This document shows, piece by piece, positions 36,401-48,227 of a DNA stretch of 64,000 bases (the stretch's first letter is position 1; each line of letters begins with the position of its first letter). This DNA is from Brachypodium distachyon (Eukaryota; Streptophyta; Magnoliopsida; Poales; Poaceae), in NCBI RefSeq assembly GCF_000005505.3, contig NC_016131.3, positions 43,361,355 through 43,425,354 on the forward strand. Reading direction: 5' to 3'. The notes beneath the pieces were generated by a model. The model was not told the origin of the DNA. It ran no database searches and saw nothing but the letters and a program-made list of their open reading frames with translations. The position numbers and the translations under genes are program-made.

Positions 36401-37262
36401 GCATGCAGCGCGGTCTTGATCTGCTGCGATCGCCCCCATATCCAGCTACTGCATGAATAAGGATGATCTCTTTCCCTTCCGGACACTGGATCATTCCTCT
36501 TTAATGTACTTGTCCTTGTGGGTGTGGTTTATATATTTCAATTGGACCAAAAGAACTGCGTTATACCTTGTTTGTATGCTTCAGATGGTGCCACTGTTGA
36601 CTGGATTGTCTGAAACGTGATTCCGTTCTGTGCTTCCTCTTGGATGTTCACTGGAGACCCGTCCCGCTCCAGCTTATTGCTCCCATCTGTGCTTGCTCTT
36701 ATTAATCGGTTAAGATTTCGGATCCTTCGGATCACCTACGGCACATCTCTTCGGTTCTCATAGACGCGACGGTCCTCGCGCCTTCCGTTCGTTCTCATAT
36801 TGTCCTCTTGAGAAGGGCAGCGCAAGTATTAAATCAACCATCCCTTATATAACCATTTTTTGCAGAAAAGAAAATTACACATGCTCCGTATGTCTTTGAA
36901 GAAAATAACAGTTTTTTTCTACACGCGCAAATCCGGAGCAGACAAACCGCGTCCGAAGAGAAAGGAGGGGCTATCTGCCTGCACGTTACTGCTGCCTGCT
37001 GGGCAGCCCTAAATTGGACCGAATCCATGAATGATTATTCGCGATCAAAATACTACTCCGGATGGAAGTAAAGCGCAGAAAACTGGATCTTTAAGCAGCA
37101 GGCACCACCCAAGCGGCGACTCGTTTCTGAGGTTGCGTCACGCTTCATTCCCTTCCCCTCTCTACCACCGGCGAGCCTCCTTCTCTATGCGCCAACTACC
37201 ACGCACGCAACTCCCGGCACCGCGCTAAGCTGCGGTGCGGTGAGGTGCCCCCTTGGACCGGG
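36401..37262. other. 3' flank of PLDRP1-like gene and leader of the RING gene
   Basis: Contains the 3' UTR of the upstream gene and, from about 37100, the GC-rich leader of the RING gene. No other gene is supported. Confidence 0.5.
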
Positions 37263-39959
37263 ATGGAAGTGGCGTCAGCAGAGGGGGTCTCGCCGCGATC
37301 CCCGGGGGCGGCGTCGGAGGAGGAGCACCGGGCCGCGACGTGTCTCCCCAGGCTCGTCGCCGGCGTACTCTCCGGCGTGCTCACCGGCCTCTTCGCTGTT
37401 GGTACGTGCCCTGCCTCCTGAGTTCTTGTTGGTGATTCCAAGCGCTTCTTGGTTGGTGGAGATGGGATAGGACTGGTTTTGCCATTTCTTCCTTGGACAC
37501 ACACAGTCGTCGAGCCTAAAGTTTTGATAGAAATAGCAGATTTGATTTCCATTTCCTTAGCAGCCTAAGCTTTCAGTTTTTCTGATCTGATTTTGATGTG
37601 TATCTGTGATGTCTGAAGCTGGAGGCTTGACGGGGGCGATCACCGGCGCATTGGCTGGGAGAGCTTCTGATAGCGGCGTTCTACGAGGAGCTGGATTGGG
37701 GGCATTTGCTGGCGCTGTCCTCTCCATTGAAGTCCTAGAGGCTTCTCGTGCTTATTGGTGCGCTGACCGATCAAGCCCGCAGAGTACATCATCCATGGTC
37801 CGTATCCTGAGCTTGTTCAACAATTCAGTTTGTAAAGTATATTGTCATCTAACCGAGTAAGTAGTATATAATGTTTCATTTTTCTTTTCCAATACTACCT
37901 TCGGATAATAATATTGTTACTACCGTTCATCAATTTGTTGGTGTCTTAAATTAGTAGTGCTTGACTTTTTTAGCCTGGATTACATCAAATATTCTTCAAT
38001 GTTCAATGTAAGGTTCCTAATATTAGACTACTAATATTGGGAGTAACACAGGTGGTAACAAAGAGTGCCAACTAAGCAATTTGGTGATGTGGCATTTATT
38101 AAATGATGAGAGAGTTTTGGAGTAACTAGATATGTTACCATCACATCACACCTTTTAATGTGGAATGAGTCTATAAGATAATAAATAGGGTTTTCTATGT
38201 TACCACAAATATGTTACTACCCACTATTAAGGTAGTAACATAGACTATTAAGATATAGATGTTACTAGTTTATGTTACTCCCCACTATGACTACCCTTAT
38301 TACTACACTGAGTTTGGGGTCCAATGTTTATGTCATTCAGTGGACAACACTAGCAATTGTTGACCCATCATCCGTGGATAAGGTTCTTAAAATTTGTCTG
38401 TTCGGTTTCCAGGGGGATTTTGTGGATCAGCTCATTCATGCGCGGTTTGTGCAAGAGCAATATGAGCCATCAGTATATATGGCATATCGCTGGCAGGTCA
38501 GTTATTCTATATGGGAAAGTGCTCAACTGATAGTTACTGTCTTTATGCTTGCTAAAACAAAATTTAATTGTATAGTAAATGAAATTTCTACCCTTAGTGG
38601 CACAAGTAATATTTGTACTGAATTTTAAGATATTCAGCAGGTTGGTGTTGCAGAGTTTGGCAATGATGATCTGCATGGTATCCTTGGAGAAGCTTCATCA
38701 TATGGACTCTCACAAGATTCCTTGAAGAAGTTGCCATGCCATGTGGTGACTGATCAGAAGCAAGAGCCAGTTGATGAAAACTTGTCTTGCCCTATTTGCC
38801 TACAGGTACAGGTGTAACATTACTTCAAATATTTTATTTGCAATTACCTGGTATTGAAATAATTTTCCCGTTATTTTTCAGTAAATAGAGCTTTTATTGA
38901 ACTGAAATATCGCGTCAAGGGGATACATCCAAATATAGTTGGCACCCCGCCTCCGCATAATGGGACGCACACAACCAAAGAACGAAAGGAAAAACCAACT
39001 CATAGTAGCTTATTACAACCAGACAACACACACACTATGGAGCTTGCATATGCGATTAAGCTGCCACCCATTGCATGTAAAAACCTTCATGACCACCAGC
39101 TCCACCTGCGTACAAGCAGCCAAACTCATTGGTCTGTCGTCCTCCTGCTGCAGCAAAGCCCACGAATGACGCCAATGTGTACACTGTTAAATGACCTGCA
39201 TAAGAGAAGGAGATTGTCGATTGTTAAAAACAATATCGTTCCTGCATAGCCGTATCGACCAACAAAGAGCGGTCGCCCCCACCAAAATCTTAGCTGTAAA
39301 CTTGCTACCTATGCCATTCAACCAATTACCAAAAATGATTTCCCCGTTATAGTCTTAAACTCTTAACAAATATAGTCTGAAAGGTATATATTATCTGGTT
39401 GGAACTCAGTAGATAGCTGCAACTAACACATGATGGAAGTCATAGTTGGAGTTCCTCTTCCTTGCTTGATTTCTGCTTACACACAGCTATATGTTAGTTC
39501 TGAAGATTTAGGAAATTTAGTGACCAGCTCTTGGGGTCAAATTGATTAGTAACACGCGACAAAGGTCATCCGAGTTTAAGAATAACACCGACGTGTCATT
39601 GACCTGTTGCTGTATGCTCCCCATATCATTCTCACATTACATGTTATTTTTAAATTATAGATCCTTTTGGTGTAACTAAGGAAACCTTCTCTCTGTTTTT
39701 TTAGAAAGCCTGTGTTAGTTTATGAATGTGTGGGAGCAGAATCTGTGCTCATTTGTTACATGATGAATCAGCTTCTGTATTTCTTTCTTATTTTTAACTT
39801 TGTTTTCAACACCCTGACAGTCTTCTCTTGTCCTAGGATATTGTGACAGGAGAGACCGCAAGGAGGTTGCCGAAGTGTTCTCACTCTTTCCACCAACCTT
39901 GTGTGGACAAATGGCTCATTGGCCATGGTTCATGCCCTGTATGTAGGCAAGATGTGTAG
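37263..39959 (+). CDS. RING-H2 membrane protein, NEP1-interacting/ATL type E3 ligase
   Basis: Likely a membrane-anchored ubiquitin E3 ligase. Five exons in phase (37263-37401, 37619-37797, 38413-38496, 38641-38805, 39837-39959) give 229 residues. Residues 25-75 are hydrophobic and Gly/Ala-rich ([13 protein letters not shown], then [10 protein letters not shown]), predicting membrane segments. The signature block [10 protein letters not shown], followed by STSSM, matches NEP1-interacting protein homologues (Arabidopsis NIP1/NIP2, which bind a plastid RNA polymerase). The C-terminus is a complete RING-H2: C184, C187, C203, H205, H208, C211, C222, C225, ending CRQDV. Target and location in this plant are not known. 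Introns 2 and 4 carry a MITE and a retroposon-like insert. Confidence 0.93.
38034..38288. mobile_element. MITE in RING-gene intron 2, probably Harbinger-like
   Basis: Inverted ends TATTGGGAGTAACACAGGTGGTAAC and TAGTGGGGAGTAACATAAAC enclose an AT-rich interior with further inverted words (GTTACTACC, GGTAGTAAC). The exact borders and target duplication are uncertain. Confidence 0.55.
38885..39336 (-). mobile_element. Retroposon-like insert in RING-gene intron 4
   Basis: A 450-bp block is bordered by near-identical sequences TAATTTTCCCGTTAT (ending 38883) and ATGATTTCCCCGTTAT (ending 39351), resembling a target duplication. A T run at the left border would be a poly(A) tail of a minus-oriented element. 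No coding domain was recognised. Confidence 0.4.
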
Positions 39960-41720
39960 ATAGATGACCTTCATTCTGTGTTCTCTTCTTAGGATGTACT
40001 CCGTAGTTATCAGTTCGCCATACCTGTGTAAAGTATCTGTTCTCATGATATATAGAAAGCTAATAAATAGCAGTGTAAATTAAGCCTTGCATGTTGTTTG
40101 TACGTTGGAAATAAGACGGCCATGTACATAAGATATTCTGAGGATCATGTTTTTTTCTTACCCAGTTGGGATGTGAAAGTGACATATGTTTGTTCTGCTG
40201 ACCGGTTATACTTATATCTGAATTTCTGGCTGTGCATTATGATCTCAGTGCAGTGTCCCAGTTTTATTAACCGTATGTACCTGGTAAAGATTATGTTGAT
40301 TTGCAGTTGATAAGCAGTCGTCGGTCACTCCCTCTCAACAGACAAGCTAACTTCAGCTCTGTCAGCACATGGTAATATCTACTGCCACAAGCCATTCTAG
40401 TCTCCTCTGCATCGTATATTCGTATGGTTCCAGTTTTGGTTCTTTCCAAAAACATTATCTGTATGTTCCATTTTTTGTCTTAAAGTTGATAATTTTTGTG
40501 CACGATATGGTTTTATGCGAGAAAGTTTGTCTTACATAAAGCTAGAACAACTTGTAGACCCTGATGCAAAATATGGTTTTATGTGAGGAAAAAGAAACAG
40601 ACAATAACACAAGCCATACAAGAAATTGTATTGCTCGAACAGTTTAATACATCTTACAAAATTGGTTCAAGTGGTACGTCAACTTGTTAATTGTGTGATT
40701 AGATGACGATTAGTCTGAATCTGTCATGTGGGTGCCACACTGCATCTTTAGGTGTTTTTTGGTGTTTTCCTCCTTTGGACTTTTTTTTTGGTCCCTAGCG
40801 ACTACAGGAAACGGAAATATGCAAAAGCGACCATGTTTTCTTCATATTTCAAATTTCTTTCGTACCCCCTTCGTCTCTCCTTCGTTGATCGTTTCGTCTG
40901 CTCTCTCACCACGAGCACGACGGCGGAGACAATGCCATATGAACCATAGCTTCGACGATGGGACCAAGGCTACCTGCGGTACGGTATGTTTTCATCTCCG
41001 TCAGTTTGTGCTTCTCGCCGTCAGTCACCCCAGTTTGGGTGCAGTTGTGGTATCGATGCATCTGCCGCCATCGACTCGTCGACTCAACCTATCACGCTTA
41101 GGAATCTATGTCGTTGCAACAGACGTTGCCATTGTCGTCTGGGTGCTCATTGGGATTTGGGGAATTAGGAATTGAGACGGGAAGGGATTACAAAATAAAA
41201 GGAAAGGAATTTGGTGTCTAAGGGGTTCTGCAAAATTTCAAATGACGGGTGCATGTCATATTCCATCACGAGAGGACGCTTGTCCTCACCAGAGCACCCC
41301 TTGTACGAGATACGAATACACATACAAGTTGATGTATCATTTGATCCCATTTTGCGAGATGTTGTACTAAATTGCTTATGCAATACAAGTTCTTATATGA
41401 CTGGTGCTATTACCTCAAACACAAATTGTCAGACGATGACGATGATCTGCTCTGTACAGGCATACATAACTTTCATTGTTTCAAAAAGAAAATGCATACA
41501 TATCTTTGACCACACTTTACAAGTGTACATATCATGTCAAGATGATTACACCTAGAAAAATGTAGTCCGGAAATCACAACGTTTTGAAGCGGGTGAAGCG
41601 CGAATGCAACCGTTTCACTTCTGGAATTATCGACTAGATACTTCTTGAGAGTCAGGCAGCCGCGACCTTATCACACCGGAAACTGGAGTTCCTCCCTCCT
41701 CCTTCATCCGAGTTCCGGCC
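39960..41720. other. Intergenic region between RING and PPR genes
   Basis: The RING gene 3' UTR occupies the first few hundred bases. ORFs at 40726-41175 and 41211-41555 have no domain and biased composition. The PPR promoter and short leader lie in the last few hundred bases. No clear element ends were seen. Confidence 0.5.
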
Positions 41721-43520
41721 ATGTCCGCTCCCAGCGTGACCCCAATCCCCATCACTACCATCTCCGAGCTTAAGCAGCACCACTCGCAACTCGTCCGCCT
41801 CGGCCTCGCCTCCCGCCCTGAGCACGTACGCCGCCTCCTGGCCTTCCTCGCGCGCGACCCAGCCGGCGTCCCCTACGCCGCGCGCCTCCTCGCGCATCAC
41901 CCGGACCCGCACCCGGCCCTCTTCAACCCGCTCTTCGCCTCCCTCCCGCCACACCACGCCGCGGCCTTCCTCGCCCTCATGCTCTCCCTGCCCCTGCACC
42001 CCGACCACTTTACCTTGCCGCGCCTCCTGCCCGCGGCGCCGCTCCCGCTCGCCGCCCAGCTCCACGCGCTCCTCCTCAAGCTCAACTTCCACTCCCACGC
42101 TCACTCCTTCAACGCGCTCCTCGCCGCCTACCTCGCCAACGGCCGAGCGGACCTCGCCTCCCGCCTCTTCGGCAGCTGCTCCTCCCCTGGAGACCTCGAC
42201 GTCGTGTCGTGGACCACCATGGTGGGCGGGTTGTGCAGGCTGGGCCTCGTGGACGACGCCCGGAAACTGTTCGACGGAATGCCTGAGAGGAATCTGATTT
42301 CCTGGAACGCGATGATCTCAGGGTATGTCAAGGCTGGGCGATTCTTGGACGCATTAGAGGTGTTTGACCAAATGCGGGCACTGGGAATAGAGGGGAATGG
42401 GTTCGTTGCAGCGAGCGCGGTGGTGGCTTGCACAGGGGCTGGCGTACTGGCCCGGGGGAGGGAGGTGCACCGGTGGGTGGAGCAGAGCGGGATAACGATG
42501 GATGAGAAGCTGGCGACTGCAGTGGTTGACATGTACTGCAAGTGTGGGTCTGTCGAGGAGGCATGGCACGTTTTCAAGGTGCTGCCAACAAAGGGACTCA
42601 CGTCGTGGAACTGTATGATCGGTGGGCTAGCGGTCCATGGGAGGTGCAAGGATGCAATTGAGCTGTTCCACGAAATGGAGAGGGAGGATGTAGCACCGGA
42701 TGATGTCACGCTTGTCAATGTGCTCACCGCTTGCGCTCACACCGGCATGGTCAGCGACGGTCACAACTATTTCAACTACATCGTGCAGAGATATGGCATT
42801 GAGCCCAAGATGGAGCATTACGGCTGCATGGTCGACCTGTTTGGGAGGGCAGGGCTACTCGATGAAGCCAAGAAGGTGATCGATGATATGCCAATGGAGC
42901 CAGACATTGGTGTCCTTGGAGCACTCTTCGGAGCATGCAAGATTCACAGGGACCTTGATTTAGGCGAGGCAATTGGATGGCGTGTCATCGAGTTGGATCC
43001 CCAGAACAGTGGACGGTATGTGCTGCTGGCAAACCTCCTTGCCAGCGCTGGCCAGTGGGTGGACGTGGCCAAAGTACGTCGATTGATGGACGAACGGAAC
43101 GTGAGCAAGGAGGCAGGGCGTTCTGTGATCGAAATCGATGGCGAGGTCTGCGAGTTCCAGTGCGGGAGCCTGTGCCATGCCCAGGAGAAGGAGATATTCG
43201 CTGCAGTCAAGGATATGATGAGGAAGATCAGGCTAGAGGGTTACATGCCTGACACAAGCGACGTCCTGCACGACATCACGGAGGAAGAGAAAGAGGTGCC
43301 ACTACAGTACCACAGCGAGAAGCTGGCCATAGCCTTTGGGCTGCTGCGCACGAGACCTGGTGACACGGTGCGCATCACAAAGAACCTGCGAGTTTGTCGA
43401 GACTGCCACGAGGCGACCAAGTTTATATCTCGCGTGTTCGAGCGTGAGATTGTTGTGAGGGACAGGAACCGGTTCCATCATTTCAAAGACGGGACTTGTT
43501 CGTGTCGAGATTATTGGTGA
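41721..43520 (+). CDS. Pentatricopeptide repeat protein, PLS-DYW class
   Basis: Predicted organellar RNA-editing factor: PPR repeats bind RNA and the DYW domain deaminates C to U. A single exon encodes 599 residues, in line with intronless plant PPR genes. PPR-like repeats run from about residue 60 to 400, including FDGMPERNLISWNAMISGY and CGSVEEAWHVF. E/E+ motifs follow, and the protein ends in the diagnostic RDYW. The deaminase zinc and catalytic signature is complete: HSE at 531-533 and CRDC at 559-562. The first ATG gives a short N-terminus that could contain an organellar presequence, but I cannot tell mitochondrion from plastid. The GC content is high in the first half and falls later, as in many grass genes. 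Confidence 0.95.
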   Translation: MSAPSVTPIPITTISELKQHHSQLVRLGLASRPEHVRRLLAFLARDPAGVPYAARLLAHHPDPHPALFNPLFASLPPHHAAAFLALMLSLPLHPDHFTLPRLLPAAPLPLAAQLHALLLKLNFHSHAHSFNALLAAYLANGRADLASRLFGSCSSPGDLDVVSWTTMVGGLCRLGLVDDARKLFDGMPERNLISWNAMISGYVKAGRFLDALEVFDQMRALGIEGNGFVAASAVVACTGAGVLARGREVHRWVEQSGITMDEKLATAVVDMYCKCGSVEEAWHVFKVLPTKGLTSWNCMIGGLAVHGRCKDAIELFHEMEREDVAPDDVTLVNVLTACAHTGMVSDGHNYFNYIVQRYGIEPKMEHYGCMVDLFGRAGLLDEAKKVIDDMPMEPDIGVLGALFGACKIHRDLDLGEAIGWRVIELDPQNSGRYVLLANLLASAGQWVDVAKVRRLMDERNVSKEAGRSVIEIDGEVCEFQCGSLCHAQEKEIFAAVKDMMRKIRLEGYMPDTSDVLHDITEEEKEVPLQYHSEKLAIAFGLLRTRPGDTVRITKNLRVCRDCHEATKFISRVFEREIVVRDRNRFHHFKDGTCSCRDYW

Positions 43521-44338
43521 GTAGAACAGATATAAACCAGCTTAGTGAAGTACTCACTCCATTCCATATCCGTTGAAAAAAATGTTCTTACTGCGAATTA
43601 CTCCTCCACGTATTGACTTGTACGATAGCAAAGCACAAAAAGAACGTCGCGAGGAGGCAGTATGTGGAGGGCTCGCTCGAGGCACTCTGCGGACCCGGCA
43701 ACCTAGAGGAGAAATAGGCAACAGTTTGAAGGGAATGACCGTCGTTGACAGACGGATTCGCTAAAAAGACATCCAAGCTCATGGCTGGAAGAAGAGCACG
43801 AGTTTTTCAAGTCATCCAGGAATGACAGGAACGAGAGCCCCGAGCATCTAGATGGGCTGTGCTCAGATAAAAGCGGATAGATCCAATGTTACTCGTGGAG
43901 AGAACCGGAGAAGGCAACAATGAGACTGCGCCTGGCGGGCAGATCCCAAGCCTCCAGCTACAGGACCCGTCTAACCACACACTGCGAAGACTTGAGAACC
44001 CATCAATCCACTACGTGTCATCAGAAGACCCTCGGACGACGCAGCGTAGAGCCGCCCAAATCAAAACACCAAGCATATGTAATGCGTCTTTCTGCACTAC
44101 AGGATGGATAGAAGTAGTCACAAAGTGCACTGACAGAGATAGACGAAGTGCTCAGTCACTAGCAAGCATCAGATTACCAACAAACCCCACAAATTCAACG
44201 AATTCCAGCAGCTCATTCGTTCATGGAAGAAAACAAAGTTCACTGCAAAAACTGTGCTGCAAATATGCTTGGTGGGAGACAGACAGGGTACTAAATTTCT
44301 CCATTCAACACTTTCCAATCCACTGTTGGATCGAATCA
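43521..44338. other. Intergenic space between convergent PPR and NudC-like genes
   Basis: Contains the two 3' UTRs, which face each other. Short ORFs carry no domain. No element ends were identified. Confidence 0.55.
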
Positions 44339-46858
44339 TCAAGCTATTTTCGCCCTTGAGAAGTCCATTTCCGGGTGCTGCAATGAAAAAGCTCAATCGG
44401 TTACTACACCACTGGAAAGTTACCAGATGCATACAGTAGGATGAACAGTAACATACCTCAGACATGAATTTCTTGAGGATTTCTTGCTTCTGCATTTCAT
44501 CACTTGTTGGGAGACCCATCTGCTTCTGTCGCTGGTCAAACTATGAAGTGCAGAGATAAAATTAGACCACAGGTGGTATCGGTTTTGTAGGGTTGGGATA
44601 AATTTTAATACTCCCTCCGTCCCATATTAAGTGACAAAAATTTGTCCAAATATGGATGTATCTATGCCTAGAAAACGTCTAGATACATGTAATAGAAAGT
44701 CACTTAATATGGGACAGAGGAAGTATGTGGTTTACAAATTAGGTTTTACATATCTCTTACCATCATCTTCTCCACAGTTTGTCTAGTCTCAGGATCCAAA
44801 TCAGAAAGTTTGCTGTTCTCTGGTTCCACCCGCTGGGTATCGACTTCAGGATCACCTTTTATCACAGATTTCCACCATTCCATTTGATTATGCTTTGTCA
44901 GCAATATAGACAATGATTTTCCATCCTCTGAAGATATCATCACAAGGAAATGATATTTTCATCAGCAAGGGGCTTAATGAGATATGATTTCAAGTGGGCA
45001 CTTGACACAATCCAAAGGGTTTGTAATTTATACCTATGCTCCAGAAGCAGTCATCAACTTTAACTGGTTTGTGAAGCTCGCCCTGGCAAGAAAGCAAGTC
45101 ATAATTACAAAACATAGCGAAAGAAGCACAGTTCAGGAACCGAAAACTTAGCCTTAAAATCTACATGATTCTTTTCAGGAAAATGTTTCACAGGAAAGAA
45201 TAAATCACTGTACAGTTGATATTACTTACATCAATGATAGGAGGCTGGCCCTTCAACCCAACCTTGAGATGATTCTTCTTAATCTCACAGACAACAAACC
45301 TTGACTTTGTTCCTTCAGGAACAGGAACAGTGATATTAACCTCTGGCAACTGCTGAGTCCAAGAATACTTCTCCAGATCAAGACCATTTCCAGCATTTGG
45401 TTCTGTTCAATAAGACAAGAATGGGATGTGACACCATTAGTTGATCTCGAGGTACATGAGTGAAATGGATAACTGGAGTCTGGGGCGACTTTTTCATAGA
45501 CAACTGAAATGAAATATTTTGGATATCACAAATAAGATGAGGGTAATAGCAAATCAAGAGCAATATTTTCATTGGATGTGGCATTGCACAAACCAAGTGT
45601 CAGCAATTGACATAAGTGTTTCCACATGGAGTTCAATGTAAAGTGACGAGAAATTTTTAGCATACACAGATAAATGATGATAAGTATGATTTCATCCTAA
45701 CCAGGCAGACTCCAAACACAAGTGCTTTATTTTTCTACATACAATGCTGCCAATAAGTAAATGAGATTAATTCCTTAAGTGCATAGCAAAATGTCCAACA
45801 AAATCATCCTCCAATGGCAAGATGCCAAGATGCTTTACCTAGGATGGAACCACAGATTTAAATTTATCATATATAACTCCAATCCTAGTAACATCATGAA
45901 CATAATGATAAAAACTATTTGTCTCAAAATATACCAAACCACAAAAAGGACAGAAAACAACTAGAGAACTGCTATAGCTTAACTAATTCTATCATTCATC
46001 TCATCAATTGAAACAGATAGATTCACCTCATTCAGGATCCTAGCTCCGTTGGAAGGAACAGACCCCAAGTAATATATCGGCCAATGCATTAAATAAATCC
46101 AAACCCGTCCTAACCTAACCAAGTGTCATTTAACCGATAATCGATTATACACACCAACTAATTACATAATGTGAAAGAAACCAACAAAGCTAGGACGCAA
46201 GTGGTGAATCATTGGTTAACCATCCTAAGATCTTATAAGCTTTAATTCAAAGTTAGCATCGCCGTACAAGATCCTAAATCCTCCGAACTAGAACTGGACA
46301 TTATTAGATGTAACAAAACTAAGTATAATCATAACCTTAAAACAGAGCAGCAACGGCAGCAGTGTACTTACGTTTCCCTTTGTTCCCCTCCTCCACCACT
46401 TCGGTGCTATTATCCTTCTCCGCCGGGCTGCCAGACTCCCGCTCCTCCGTCACAACCGAGCTCCTCTCCTTCTCAGCCGCCGCGGCCGCCGCAGCCTTCG
46501 CCGCCTTCTCCTTCTCGGTCGCGGCAGCCTTCGCCGCCCTCTCCTTCTCGGCCGCCGCGGCCTTCGCCGAATCCTCTGCTTTCCTCTTCGCCTCCCTCGT
46601 CTTCCTCTCCTCCGCCTCCACCTCTGCCCTGGCCGCCGAGGCCATCGCGGTGACCTTGCTGACCGCAGAGGGATCCCGGAAGAGATCGGAGCGCCGCCGC
46701 GCGACGTCGATGGCCGCATGGAGGAAAGGGAGCGCGCCTCCCTTCCGCTCGAGCACCGCCTCCAGGACCTCCAGGTCTACGTCAACGGCCGCCGGGGCCG
46801 ACGCTGCCGGCTGCTGCGACGTGGGCTCGTCCTCCTGAATGTCGGAGATGATCGCCAT
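44339..46858 (-). CDS. NudC/BOBBER1-like CS-domain co-chaperone
   Basis: Small chaperone of the NudC family; Arabidopsis BOBBER1 is needed for development and heat tolerance. Six exons in phase: 46372-46858, 45230-45402, 45034-45082, 44761-44927, 44457-44540 and 44339-44377; 332 residues. The N-terminus begins MAIISD. A folded helical part ([16 protein letters not shown]) precedes a 60-residue Lys/Ala/Glu-rich segment with AAKAAA-type repeats, probably a charged helix. The CS domain covers about 172-262: [27 protein letters not shown] and the DDCFWSIE block. The C-terminal NudC motifs [28 protein letters not shown], and [12 protein letters not shown] at the end are present. Cytosolic location is inferred from the family. 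Intron 4 carries a MITE. Confidence 0.95.
44611..44723. mobile_element. Stowaway/Mariner-type MITE in NudC-like intron 4
   Basis: A 113-bp hairpin from CTCCCTCCGTCCCATATTAA to CACTTAATATGGGACAGAGG, TA on both sides. It shares AACGTCTAGATACATGTAAT with the element at 32479-32576. It lies 37 bp from the exon 4 donor. Confidence 0.9.
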
Positions 46859-47220
46859 GGCCGGATTTCGACTTCGGGTTGGGTTTCGGTTCTTTTGGAT
46901 CGGGATGGGAGGCGGCTGCAGTACGGGGACGGGAAGAAGATGAGGGTTTGGGGACGGCGGTGCCTTGGAGGCTTGGAGGCAGGCGATCTGATGAGGGGAT
47001 TTCTTTTAAAGCGAGACTTCCACGGCCGCCCAGTCTGGTCTCGAAGATTCCTGGAGGGTCGACATGATTTGAATTAGCATCGGACACGGTGTCTACTTGA
47101 ATTTGCATCTTTCGATCTCCAAAAGAAAGCGAGTTTGGAACTACAACGATGATGTCAACAAAGTTTTTTTTTTCGAAGAACAAAAACTGTTCGTAAAAAA
47201 CGAGCGGCCATGCAACTTTT
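46859..47220. other. NudC-like promoter and 5' leader
   Basis: Directly upstream of the NudC-like ATG on the minus strand. G-rich near the gene and AT-rich further out. No clear TATA box was fixed. Confidence 0.45.
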
Positions 47221-47880
47221 TTTTTCCGAGACATATATTAAACGAATCAAAACTTACAGAACCATCTTTAAAGTAAAAGAAGATTACACGTAAATTCTTA
47301 TATGTAATTCGTTGTCTTTCTCCTACACTTGCTGGTGGCGCGCCATGAGCAAAGCTCGAGGATGCCTCTGCATCTCCGAACCACGTCGGAACCAGGAAAA
47401 CGTTGTTGACTTAGCAGCCGAAAAGTCGCCGGTCGGAACCAGAAGATGCCGACGACAGTGATATGAGAAAACGATGAAGAGAGTTGGATGACCATCCCAG
47501 ACGGATCCGAGAAGATCTAGCCATACTAACTCCACAATGAGTTCGCCTTGCTGATCGGAAAACAAACCAAAAATCTGAAACACGCAGACAACCTGCAAAA
47601 CACAAACACAAGACCAGATCCACAACTCCAGAAGAGCAGCGATCAATTGTCCTGCACTCCTCAATGCCACCGGCAGGATCGTCGTCGACGAGGTGGACGA
47701 GGAATCGGGAAAACCTTATTCTTGCACCGCACAGTGCCACCATCACCACCATAGTGACGCCGACGGTTGACCAAACCCTAATTTATGAAAACCTACAATA
47801 GCACGAAGCATAGAGAAGGCAGGGATGTCGTTCCTTGCTGACCGGACGGGATGAGATCGATCTGGAAGCGCTGGCGGCGG
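47221..47880 (-). repeat. Retroposon-like repeat, copy A
   Basis: Begins with a T run (47218-47224), consistent with the poly(A) tail of a minus-oriented retroposon. Shares diverged blocks with copy B at 48228-48975: CATCTTTAAAGTAAAA, GTCGTCGACGAGGTGGA and AAACCTTATTCTT. Minus-strand frames starting MVVMVALCGARIRF and, in copy B, MVAMAALCGLRIRF are related but short and uncertain. Confidence 0.5.
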
Positions 47881-48156
47881 CGGTCAAGGCGTGGGCGTTC
47901 TGTTTTGTATCGAGATTCAGCTTTCTTTTTGTTACGGAGTGCAATACACGTTTCTTCAATGCACAAACTATATGTCGAATTTGGAACTCAAATAAAAATT
48001 TTGTTATTTGTGAAGTTAGCAAGCGGACTACAAGCACGAATCTAACTTTCAACGTTTTGAATTAATATGGATGAAAATTGGTTGCATGACCTATAATTTT
48101 GTTTTTTAGCTATACTAAATCCTAGTTTTACATCCATATGACCTTGTTTTTAAGAC

Positions 48157-48222
48157 TTTAATGCGGTAATTATTTTATACTTTCTTTAAATAAATGCGGT
48201 AATTATTTTATACTTTCTTTAA
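48157..48222. repeat. 33-bp tandem duplication
   Basis: TGCGGTAATTATTTTATACT and the following TTCTTTAAA occur twice in a row just before retroposon copy B. Confidence 0.8.
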
Positions 48223-48227
48223 ATATG

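Noticed and set aside
40726..41175. 149-codon ORF between the RING and PPR genes
   Set aside because: No domain, odd composition and no splice or codon support.
42128..42727. 199-codon minus-strand ORF over the PPR gene
   Set aside because: Antisense shadow of a clear DYW-class PPR gene.
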